Assembly: GCA_024276275.1 (NCBI GenBank)
Contig: JAJRXM010000035.1
Coordinates: 1-40,236 of the forward strand
Direction: 5' to 3'
Length of the DNA: 40,236 bases
Origin: Candidatus Zixiibacteriota bacterium
GTDB taxonomy: Bacteria; Zixibacteria; MSB-5A5; GN15; FEB-12
Part shown: positions 16,112-24,177 of the stretch, piece by piece
Layout: each line of letters starts with the position of its first letter
Position numbering within the stretch: position 1 is the stretch's first letter
Program-made: the position numbers and the translations under genes
The notes under the pieces: generated by a model
Seen by the model: only the letters and a program-made list of their open reading frames with translations
The model's database searches: none
What the model was told of the DNA's origin: nothing

Positions 16112-18406
16112 TTAGTAGTTATTATATAAATCTTCAATAGCCGTAACAATTTTTGCTACTGTCGGAAGACAGGCTTCATCACCGTCAACACCATACGCAA
16201 CTCGAGCATCTATCGCTGTTACAGTTTTTAAAGGAGCTTCAAGATGATACAGCCCTTCCCCGCCTGTTATAACAGATGAAATAGTCGCCGCAGCACCACC
16301 ATGGAAACGGTCTTCGGTTACGACAAGCACTTTACCGCAATCTTTTGCGGTGCGAATAATTTCATCTTCATCCATAGGCTTGACAGTACGCAAATCAACG
16401 ATACGTACATGAATACCTTTTTCCTGTACAATCTCAGCTGCTTTACGACACATCTGTAATGTTGCACCATAGGTGATAATTCCAAGATCGGTGAATTCAT
16501 CGTTATATGTTTTGGCAACACCAAATGGAATCAGTTCATCAATATCAGGATATTCTGCCTCAATCGGGACACCTTCCCAATCACGACGGTTATATAAAGC
16601 AACCGACTCACAAAACAGAACAGGGTCATCGGATGCCCAGGCAGTTTTTAACAGACCGGCGGCATCGCGGGCATTTGAAGGAACCGCAATCAACAGCGAC
16701 GGGATATTCATCCATGTTCCTAAGTTACCTTCAGAATGCCAGAAAGCTCCGGCACCTTGTTTATATCCACCGTATGTTGTACGTAAAGTCATCGGCATGA
16801 TAAATTTCCCACCTGAACGCTGGTAAGTTGTAGCAACTCTATCTTTTAAAATTTGATATGCAGGTGAAACATAATCTAAAAATTGAATCTCTGGCATCGG
16901 ACGACGTCCTTGATATACATGCCCCGATGCTCTGCCGATTATACCGGCTTCATCAAGTGGAGTATTAAAACAACGGTCGTTCCCGAAAGCACGTTGAAGG
17001 TTTTTGGAGACTAAGAAAACGCCGCCTTTACCTTTCATCTTTTTCTGTTTTTCAGATTCTTCAATCATATGACCGGAGAAATCGGCTACATCTTCACCAA
17101 ACATTATCATATCATCAGTCAACATAAAGAGATCAAACAAAGTGTAGTTGATAGCAAATCGCATAGTCATCGGACCTATATTTTCAGGCAGTTCCGGTGA
17201 TGTAAAGTAACCTTTTTTGTGAAACTCTTTATATTTCTTCGCACGGTCATTTTTGGTAGCATCACGATATTTTTTCCAGGTAGCTTTTACTTTATCAAAA
17301 TCGTATGTATACACTAAACTTTCAATCAACTCTTTTGATTTTGGGGTGAAGTTATCAACAGCTTTTTTAGACTCTGCAGAAATAGTTGCATCAAGCTCAT
17401 CCCACATTTTTTTAATATCTTTACCTGTTATGATACCGTCTTCAATGAGTGTAACAGCTGATTTTAAGATACAATCGTTTTTAGTATGCCAATCTACCTC
17501 GATAGGGTCCATATAAAATGATTGGTCATCTGAACCGGAGTGAGAACCCTCACGGGTTGTTTTGATGTTCATCAAAATAGGACCTTTACCGGAGCGGGTA
17601 TAATCAACAGCCTCTTTTGTTTTAGCTAAAGAGTCTTTTAGATCAGTACCGTCGCATTGAATAATTTTCAAGCCAAAACGTTGAAGACCTTCATACGGTG
17701 TAGTCGGGTCGCCCTCAGGAAACTGCTCTTCAACAGATACCGAAATAGCCCAGCCACAGTTATAGATAGCAGCAATAAATTTAGTTTTATAAAATGCGGA
17801 GTAAAATACTGCCCGACCGAATTCTGCTTCTGATGACGAGCCCTCACCGATAGAACAAACAGTAACAGCATCTTTTTTATAACGTCCACCCGGATGATGT
17901 GACTGCTTGGAAATTTTTACAGGATGCTGGATAGCTTCGGCAATACCGGATGCTTCCAAGGCATGTCCACCTGTCGGAGATGATTGCGGAATAATCGACA
18001 TTTCGGGATAGCCGGGATGTGCCGGTATCTGCATACCTTTGTTTGGTCCTTTAGCATCACCGATTGCTTCAAGCATTTTATCTTCAAGCGATGAACCTCT
18101 GTGTAAATCGAATGCTTTGTTTCTATAGTAACCCACCCACGGATCATCTTTATGTAAATTTTCACAAAAAGCAACATCAATAAGTTCTTTCCCACCACAG
18201 CCGATAAAAAAGCGGTTATATCCCTTACGAAGAAGAAACTTTTCTTCCAGTTCTACACGACGAGCTTTGAGCATTGTATACATCATCGCATTTAATTGTT
18301 TTGGTGTACGTCCCGAATATTCCTTAAGCGGCTTATCAGTTTTCGGGCGAGTTTTAACTTTAGTTTTAACTTCCTGTACTTTCTCTATAAGAGCAATAAT
18401 GTCCAA
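16112..18406 (-). CDS. Thiamine-diphosphate 2-oxoacid dehydrogenase E1, fused alpha and beta subunits
   Basis: The 764 residues contain both E1 halves in one chain. The alpha part (~50-400) has CGGKELIDVAF, the phosphate-loop region TGGHALEASGIAEAIQ, a ThDP/Mg motif written GEGSSSEAEFGRAVFYS and NCGWAISVSVEEQF. The beta part (~415-764) has MIMFGEDVADFSG, RAFGNDRCFNTPLDEAGIIG, PMTLRTTYGGYKQGAG and VLVVTEDRFHGGAAATISSV. Fused E1 of this kind is used for branched-chain or related 2-oxoacids. The metal motif has E instead of the usual D (GDG), a conservative change. AAGGAG precedes the ATG. No E2 or E3 gene is in the window, so the substrate (2-oxoisovalerate is the usual annotation) is unproven. 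Confidence 0.88.
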   Translation of the reverse strand: MDIIALIEKVQEVKTKVKTRPKTDKPLKEYSGRTPKQLNAMMYTMLKARRVELEEKFLLRKGYNRFFIGCGGKELIDVAFCENLHKDDPWVGYYRNKAFDLHRGSSLEDKMLEAIGDAKGPNKGMQIPAHPGYPEMSIIPQSSPTGGHALEASGIAEAIQHPVKISKQSHHPGGRYKKDAVTVCSIGEGSSSEAEFGRAVFYSAFYKTKFIAAIYNCGWAISVSVEEQFPEGDPTTPYEGLQRFGLKIIQCDGTDLKDSLAKTKEAVDYTRSGKGPILMNIKTTREGSHSGSDDQSFYMDPIEVDWHTKNDCILKSAVTLIEDGIITGKDIKKMWDELDATISAESKKAVDNFTPKSKELIESLVYTYDFDKVKATWKKYRDATKNDRAKKYKEFHKKGYFTSPELPENIGPMTMRFAINYTLFDLFMLTDDMIMFGEDVADFSGHMIEESEKQKKMKGKGGVFLVSKNLQRAFGNDRCFNTPLDEAGIIGRASGHVYQGRRPMPEIQFLDYVSPAYQILKDRVATTYQRSGGKFIMPMTLRTTYGGYKQGAGAFWHSEGNLGTWMNIPSLLIAVPSNARDAAGLLKTAWASDDPVLFCESVALYNRRDWEGVPIEAEYPDIDELIPFGVAKTYNDEFTDLGIITYGATLQMCRKAAEIVQEKGIHVRIVDLRTVKPMDEDEIIRTAKDCGKVLVVTEDRFHGGAAATISSVITGGEGLYHLEAPLKTVTAIDARVAYGVDGDEACLPTVAKIVTAIEDLYNNY

Positions 18407-18652
18407 TCTGTTCTCCTTCTTCTATTAAAAAACATAGTACCTACAATTGTTTTATCATACAACACAAAATTTCTGATTTTGCTCCAACAAAAATACGTTT
18501 TTTTAGTAAAAAGTAAATCGTTATATTGCATTATTTACAAAATAATTGCATTTCTTTTGACAAATATCTCAAAAAAAGAACTTGTCTCAGTCGAGGGAAT
18601 CGCTTAACTTCTATGAAAGACAACCGCTTACAGAAAAAAGGACAGTCTAAAT

Positions 18653-20671
18653 ATGAAAAAGTCGACCCGCTTAGTCTCAATTAAAAAACCTATCGGTACG
18701 CATGATTTATTTAATTTAAAGTTGCCTACTTCGGTCTCTATTTCCAATAATGAATCAAAAATCGCATATACCGTTGAATGGATGGATGAAAAAGAGAATA
18801 AATACTATCAAAATCTGCATCTTGTAGATGTTCATTCAAAGAAATCGGTCCAATTTACTCACGGCAATCAGAGTGATTCTTCAGCTATATGGTAACCCGA
18901 TGACAGCCAAATTGCTTTTATTTCAGGTCGAAATAAAAAGATGGGGATTTATCTGATGCCTACTGCCGGAGGTGCCGAGAAAAAACTTATCGAAATCGAC
19001 GGTGCTATTTCAAGTATGCAATGGACACCGGATTGTTCGCATTTGGTTTTCTGTCTCAGATATAATGATTCGCATTTTATTAAAGATGAAAAGAAGAAAA
19101 AAGAACAGCCTGTTTTTAGACATATTACAAAATTGTTTTATCGTTTAGACGGTGCCGGATTTCTACCACAAGATAAGTTCCAAGTCTACAAACTCGAAAT
19201 TGCTACCTGTAAACTTACTAAACTAACTAAAGGGAAACGTGACAATTTAGCTACTGATCTCTCCCCCGACGGTAAATTTATCGCCTATATTTCTAACCGT
19301 ACAAAAGACCCTGATATTGAAATGTCACAGGATGATATTTTTGTTCTTCCGTTGAAAGGCGGAAAAGAAAAGAAAATTTCCACACCTGAAGGACCAATTC
19401 ATTTTGTAAAATTTTCACCGGACGGAAAATCTCTTGCCTACTTAGGACATGACAACCCGGATGATGACTGGGGCTCTACCAATGTACATATTTGGAAAGT
19501 CGGACTTAACGGTAAACCGAAAGCAAAAGATTTGATGCCGACTTTTGACCGTTCAGCCTATGATGAATCTATTTCTGATATGGGTGATGTCGGCGGCGGC
19601 GGAAATATAAGTTGGTCTAAAGACGGCAAACGAATTTACTTTTTAGGCTCTGACTTAGGTGCTACAAATTTGTTTTATGTTCCTGCTCGTGGAGGTAAAC
19701 CGACCCGTATTTATAGTGGCAAATGTCACATCAAGGGATTCTCTGTCTCAGGTAAAACTCAAAAAGCTGCACTTGTATATTCCGATCTGAAAAACCCGGG
19801 TGATATTCAAATCTGTCCGACACAATACGGTGGCGAGAAAAAAGCTGTTCAGTTAACAAACTTGAATTCGTTTTTAAATAAAAAAGTTAAACTTGGTAAA
19901 ACAAAAGATGTCATGTTTAAATCTTTTGACGGTACCAAAGTACAAGGTTGGATGGTTTTCCCTCCGAATTTTAATCCGAAAAGGAAGTATCCCTCAATTT
20001 TAAATATTCACGGTGGTCCGAGAGTACAATATGCCCATACATTTTTCCATGAAATGCAATACTTCGCATCACAGGGATTTGTTGTCTTCTACACTAACCC
20101 TCGAGGAGGTCGTGGGCGAGGCGAAATGTGGGCAGCAGCAATTTCGGGAGGATGGGGTGATTTAGATTATAAAGATTGTATGGCGGCAGCTGACTATATG
20201 GAAAGTCAGAAATTTATCAACCCGAAAAAAATCTGTGTTACGGGCGGTTCCTACGGCGGTTATATGACCAACTGGATGATCGGTCATACCAACAGATTTA
20301 AGGCTACCGTTACCCAACGATGTCTTTCTGATTTGAAATCGTTTTACGGTTCATCGGATATCGGCTGGGCGTTGCGTCGTGAGTTCGACGGTGACCCATG
20401 GACAAATAAAGAAAATTACGAAAAATGTTCACCGATTACATATTACCAAAACATCAAAACTCCTGTTTTGATAATCCATTCCGAACAGGACTTACGCTGT
20501 CATATTGAACAGGGTGAACAGATGTTTGCTATGCTGAAAGTGATGAAGAAAACTGTCGAGATGGTACGCTTTCCCGAAGAACCGCACGGACTTTCCCGTC
20601 ACGGACGACCTGACCGACGCATCGCCCGCCTCGACTGGATTGTCAAATGGTTCAAGAAGTACACGAAATAA
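18653..20671 (+). pseudogene. S9-family (prolyl oligopeptidase-like) serine peptidase with an in-frame TAA at codon 81
   Basis: AAAGGA precedes the ATG at 18653. The first 80 codons begin the beta-propeller and stop at TAA (18893-18895). The same frame then runs open to 20671. The junction reads SAIW-stop-PDDSQIAFISG, where the family has WSPDG.KIAF, so the stop replaces a serine by a single change (TCA to TAA). Downstream are propeller blades (LSPDGKFIAYISN, FSPDGKSLAYLGH, WSKDGKRIYFLGS) and an alpha/beta hydrolase domain. It has Ser533 in GGSYGGYMTNW, Asp613 in HSEQDLRC and His645 in EEPHGLSRHG. The catalytic triad is complete. No ribosome site was noted before the next Met (18941), and starting there would lose the first blades. 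It would cleave peptides, probably in the cytoplasm since no signal peptide is visible. Confidence 0.85.
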
Positions 20672-20687
20672 GTTATACCTGTCATTG

Positions 20688-20795
20688 GATAGCTATAGCT
20701 TGAAAGATAATTAAACCTGTCATAGCGAGGAACGAAGTGACGTGGCTATCTCATGTTTACACAATGACATCCCAATCTTGATTTGGGATGTCATT
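20688..20795. repeat. Dispersed palindromic repeats after the S9 peptidase gene
   Basis: CATAGCGAGGAACGAAGTGA and following bases (20721-20753) closely resemble the 'GTCATTGCGAGGA...GAAGTGACGTGGCAATCTC' repeat found between genes in many bacteria. Directly after it, AATGACATCCCAA (20763-20775), loop TCTTGAT, TTGGGATGTCATT (20783-20795) forms a perfect 13-bp stem. The loop contains CTTGA, as in the hairpins near 39.2-39.6 kb. The hairpin might also end transcription, though it lacks a U-run. Confidence 0.6.
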
Positions 20796-21180
20796 ATCGA
20801 TAAACTTGAATTTATTAACTAAACTACTTTTCTTACATCATGCCAAACTACTCTATCACTCTAAATTTCTTTGTACTCAATAAAATTGTATCAGCTTTGA
20901 AAGAAATTATTATTTCTAAAAGTCTATCATTTGATTGGCGAATTTACTGTAAGTGAAATCCAGCTTGTTATATGGAATCTTAAAGATATAGAAAAACCTA
21001 CTATTTACTATAAATTTAACTTTAATAGATATAAAACTAGTGACCTTGAAAGTTTATGAAAAACTGTTAGGCGGAAACCCCTTACGGTACGAAAAATAAA
21101 TAACCTGTAAAAACTTATTGGAATTTGGACTCTTTCACCCTATCTTCTCATCGAAATTGAAAATAACGTAAATTTTAGAA
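20796..21180. other. Gene-free stretch before the zinc-ribbon gene
   Basis: This is AT-rich sequence with no convincing ORF of any length on either strand and no clear hairpin. It could hold decayed coding sequence, but I recognised none. Confidence 0.4.
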
Positions 21181-21192
21181 AAGGATTTTAAA

Positions 21193-21384
21193 ATGGCAAC
21201 TTATGAATGTTCAAAATGCGGTATGGCTGTAAATGCTACCTGTGCCAAATGCGACGCTCCACTTGTAAATGATATGTTAAAGCTCGACGACGGTAAAGAA
21301 GTACAGATTTCTAAATGTCCGAACGACCACGGCAAAATCAAATCACCTATGTGCTGTGGTGAAGATATGAGCTGTACTATATAG
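21193..21384 (+). CDS. Small zinc-ribbon-like protein, unknown function
   Basis: The 63-residue soluble protein has three cysteine groups: YECSKCGMAVNATCAKC at the N-terminus, a single Cys in SKCPNDHGKI, and PMCCGEDMSC near the C-terminus. Two CxxC knuckles plus the CC..C end suggest metal binding, probably zinc. Short proteins of this type are widespread and mostly uncharacterised. AAAAGGA lies 7-8 bases before the ATG. A strong terminator follows, so it forms its own transcription unit. A role in electron transfer or stress is conceivable but not shown. Confidence 0.8.
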   Translation: MATYECSKCGMAVNATCAKCDAPLVNDMLKLDDGKEVQISKCPNDHGKIKSPMCCGEDMSCTI

Positions 21385-21421
21385 CTTTCAATATTTAGAA
21401 TATCATCAAATTAACTAATTT

Positions 21422-21451
21422 AAAGTCATGCTAAACAGCATGACTTTTTTT
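21422..21451 (+). terminator. Rho-independent terminator of the zinc-ribbon gene
   Basis: AAGTCATGCT (21423-21432), loop AAAC, AGCATGACTT (21437-21446) form a perfect 10-bp stem followed by a run of Ts to 21451. Its GTCATGC/GCATGAC core matches the minus-strand terminators at 14-16 kb. Confidence 0.9.
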
Positions 21452-21556
21452 ACTGATTAAATTTAATCAAATTCCTTCCGATAATAGAACTTATATAATC
21501 TTTCAAAACACTGGATAAAAATGTATCATATTTTAGATAGAATAGGATTTAGAATT

Positions 21557-22687
21557 ATGAAAATAAGTTCAACTCTTATCATCATAGCTGCTGTAACAAT
21601 AATTATTTCATGCAGCAGCAACAATGTAGCAGACAACAATGTAAAAACAGTAACATACCCCCATGAATTCAACACTAGTGAAAATTTGATAGTCGATGAG
21701 TCCGGTAATGAGACTGTTTTTAAAGGAGTAAGTATTGAAAACCCGATTCTTCTCTCCCACTCATTTCAGGACAAAGCTACAATGGGACCCTTTTATTTCG
21801 ATCAGTACCTTGAATGGAATGAATCTATATTCCAAACTATATCACAATTTGGAGCTACTATTGTCAGACTACCAGTTCATCCGGCAACATGGAGAGTTCA
21901 TGGGCAGGTTGATTGTCTTGCTATACTCGATGAAGCTATCGCATGGGCAACAAAATATAAGTTCTATGTCATACTCGATTTTCATTCGGTAGGATATCCT
22001 CTCACGGGTGATTTTGAACCTAATTTTGCTGAAGGATATGGGGAGTTATTTCCTACAGCACAACCAGAGATGTTAAGTTTCTGGTCTATAGTTTCAGAGC
22101 ATTATAAAAACAATAAGACTGTGGCATTTTATGAATTATATAACGAACCGGTTTATCCGTCCTTTGCATCAGCTGTTTACACACAACAAACGACTCAATG
22201 GAATAACTGGAAAACATTCTCAGAAGAAATTATTGATACAATAAGAGCACACGATCAAAGTGCTACTGTGATAGTCGGTGGGTTAAACTGGACATACGAT
22301 CTATCATACTTATCCTTAAATCCATCCAATGCAGTAAATAGATCAAATGTCATCTATTCAGTACACCCTTATCCGGGTTCGCGTGTTTATGCGGATTCAT
22401 CTGTAGCCGATTGGGATTTAATTTTCGGTAATGAAAGTGCATCCTATCCGATATTTGTTACTGAATTCGGGTTCTTATCAGATGATATTAATAGTGTGCC
22501 TTACTATGAGGGATTATTTGTCGGTGATACTCTTTATAGGGATGCTATAAAATCATATTTGACTAATAAACGAATAAGCTGGACAGCCTGGTGTTTTTCT
22601 CCATACACATGGCCGAAACTCTTACAGGATAAAAATTATACTTTAACAGATGCAGGAAGTTTTGTTACACAATGGATGCAAGAATAG
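21557..22687 (+). CDS. GH5-like glycoside hydrolase lipoprotein (cellulase/mannanase fold)
   Basis: The ATG at 21557 (AGGAT 8 bases upstream) is preferred over 21521 because it gives a clean lipoprotein signal with lipobox IISC (Cys19). The 376-residue product has a GH5-type TIM barrel. Features are VRLPVHPATW on strand 2, YVILDFHSVGYP on strand 3, acid/base Glu197 in YELYNEP, HPYPG, and nucleophile Glu303 in VTEFGF. It should hydrolyse a beta-glucan or mannan and be anchored in the cell envelope. The exact substrate cannot be told. It is monocistronic, between a terminator and a convergent gene. Confidence 0.87.
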   Translation: MKISSTLIIIAAVTIIISCSSNNVADNNVKTVTYPHEFNTSENLIVDESGNETVFKGVSIENPILLSHSFQDKATMGPFYFDQYLEWNESIFQTISQFGATIVRLPVHPATWRVHGQVDCLAILDEAIAWATKYKFYVILDFHSVGYPLTGDFEPNFAEGYGELFPTAQPEMLSFWSIVSEHYKNNKTVAFYELYNEPVYPSFASAVYTQQTTQWNNWKTFSEEIIDTIRAHDQSATVIVGGLNWTYDLSYLSLNPSNAVNRSNVIYSVHPYPGSRVYADSSVADWDLIFGNESASYPIFVTEFGFLSDDINSVPYYEGLFVGDTLYRDAIKSYLTNKRISWTAWCFSPYTWPKLLQDKNYTLTDAGSFVTQWMQE

Positions 22688-22722
22688 AGTAGAGTTTATT
22701 AATCTTAAGATTTATTATCTTT

Positions 22723-23148
22723 TTACTTAAAAATACTACTTGAGTCTTTTCGGATATTATACCCTTTGCTCATGAGAAAATCTTCGCCCTCTTTCATAGT
22801 ACGAAAAGTCTTACCGATATCGCTATATTTACCTGAATCAAACATTCGCATCAGTTGTCCGTAACCGACCTGATGATTGATAATGAAAACTGTCCATTCC
22901 ATATTATTCTGACGACACCATTTATTTAGGTTGCCTATAACTTCAATTACCTCAGGGTGGCTTGATTTCCAGTTTGTTAAATCCATCAGTTTTGCCCACG
23001 GTTTTTTTATCAGAGGCTTGACAGTTTCTTTCATTTCATCAGCATATTCTTTTGCTGTTTCTACTTTCCAAATTCCGTATATTTTGCCGTACAGCATCTG
23101 GTTTTTCACATCTGTATCAAATGAGTATTCAAAACTCCAGAGATTCAT
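22723..23148 (-). CDS. STAS/SpoIIAA-like domain protein
   Basis: The 141-residue soluble protein begins with a beta-strand pair (MLYGKIYGIWKVETAKEYAD) followed by helices. It has the characteristic core KPWAKLMDLTNWKSSHPEVI and a strand WTVFIINHQVG, which fits the SpoIIAA-like/STAS fold. These small proteins are common and poorly understood. No kinase, phosphatase or sigma factor lies adjacent to suggest a partner-switching pair, so its role is unknown. Confidence 0.6.
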   Translation of the reverse strand: MNLWSFEYSFDTDVKNQMLYGKIYGIWKVETAKEYADEMKETVKPLIKKPWAKLMDLTNWKSSHPEVIEVIGNLNKWCRQNNMEWTVFIINHQVGYGQLMRMFDSGKYSDIGKTFRTMKEGEDFLMSKGYNIRKDSSSIFK

Positions 23149-23210
23149 ATAAACTACCTTAATAATTTTATTATATTATAGAACCCTACCGATTTTAAGG
23201 TAAGGGTTAT

Positions 23211-23236
23211 AAAAAAGAACACAAGTTATTTGTGCT
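23211..23236 (-). terminator. Terminator after the aspartyl-protease-like gene
   Basis: On the minus strand AGCACAA, loop ATAAC, TTGTGTT form a 7-bp stem with one G-U pair, then C and six Us (A run 23211-23216). It lies about 50 bases past the stop at 23286. Confidence 0.65.
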
Positions 23237-23285
23237 TTTATTCACAATATATTATACGTTTAAAACCTTAGAATGTTTAAATTAT

Positions 23286-24119
23286 TTAGTCTCTTATGTA
23301 AATTTTCTTCTGAGAATAATCAACGGTGATGTTAAACTTTGATAGAAATGATCCACCGATAATTCCCTTAAATTTTGCTCTCGGTGTAGACCTCTTAAAC
23401 TTTTTCAAATCCGATACATAAGTTCTTACATCCTTAGCCTCGACACCCTCGATATTGATAGATTTCAAAATAGCCCGTCGATTTTCCAAAATAGGTACTT
23501 CAAGCTGTGCAGCCAATTCGGGCGTTATGGTTGTATATGATGCACAATAATCAAGCATCATAGGGACAGTCAACTCATTGTTTATAACAACATCTACTAG
23601 AATAAAATGCCGGGATAGTGTAAACGGAATCTCGGTGTATTTTCTTCCTCGTAAAAAATCGGGTTCTTCTTTGGTAAGTTCCAGTAATTTATTAGGATAA
23701 TCAATTGAGACATAAAACTGTTTTAAAATCTGATAACCGATAAGTCCATCAGGGTTTACCCCACTTTTGCTTAATTTTGCCATATCTACAACGGTCGCAT
23801 TTACATTAGTAAGAGTAACATCATCGGTAATTTGAAGTGTTGCAAGTGAGGCTTTTAATGCTCTTGTGGAGCCGTCTATCCCCTGTATATTTCTCTGTCC
23901 CAGAGCTTGCAGGATTTCGATATTATTTTTTACGGCAAATTTATTATCAATGTATATCCTATCGGTACCGGTATCAATACCAAACCGCCCTGTAATTTCA
24001 CCGTCAATGAGAACATCAACCTCGACTATTCCCCTTATCGGGTCAAACCGTACCTGTTTGGCAAACAGAGAAATAACTGTCAGCAACAATATGGTCGAAA
24101 TAAGTATAAGTTTTTTCAT
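23286..24119 (-). CDS. Exported two-domain retropepsin-like aspartyl protease family protein
   Basis: A signal peptide (ending about LFAK) is followed by two similar beta-barrel domains. Domain one has GRFGIDTGTDRIYID with the catalytic-type Asp49-Thr-Gly, and PDGLIGYQILKQFYVSIDY. Domain two has MMLDYCASYTTITPEL, with Asp190 kept but DTG changed to DYC, and FKGIIGGSFLSKFNITVDY. The two halves could make a pseudo-dimer like pepsin. The altered second motif leaves it unclear whether it cuts peptides. It is predicted periplasmic. The gene follows ccmF but is separated by a hairpin. Confidence 0.8.
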   Translation of the reverse strand: MKKLILISTILLLTVISLFAKQVRFDPIRGIVEVDVLIDGEITGRFGIDTGTDRIYIDNKFAVKNNIEILQALGQRNIQGIDGSTRALKASLATLQITDDVTLTNVNATVVDMAKLSKSGVNPDGLIGYQILKQFYVSIDYPNKLLELTKEEPDFLRGRKYTEIPFTLSRHFILVDVVINNELTVPMMLDYCASYTTITPELAAQLEVPILENRRAILKSINIEGVEAKDVRTYVSDLKKFKRSTPRAKFKGIIGGSFLSKFNITVDYSQKKIYIRD

Positions 24120-24138
24120 AATATATTAATCGGTAAAT

Positions 24139-24165
24139 CTCCCGATGATATTTAATCATCGGGAG
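24139..24165 (-). terminator. Perfect hairpin after ccmF
   Basis: CTCCCGATGAT (24139-24149), loop ATTTA, ATCATCGGGAG (24155-24165) make a perfect 11-bp stem just past the ccmF stop at 24178. The T-run on the minus strand is weak (ATTTA), so termination may be partial. Confidence 0.65.
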
Positions 24166-24177
24166 AAAAGATTTATT

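Noticed and set aside
12030-18895. Reassigned TAA codon (alternative genetic code)
   Set aside because: TAA also ends many clearly complete genes here (for example at 4046, 13985, 20671 and 36876), so general reassignment is excluded. Only local read-through remains possible.
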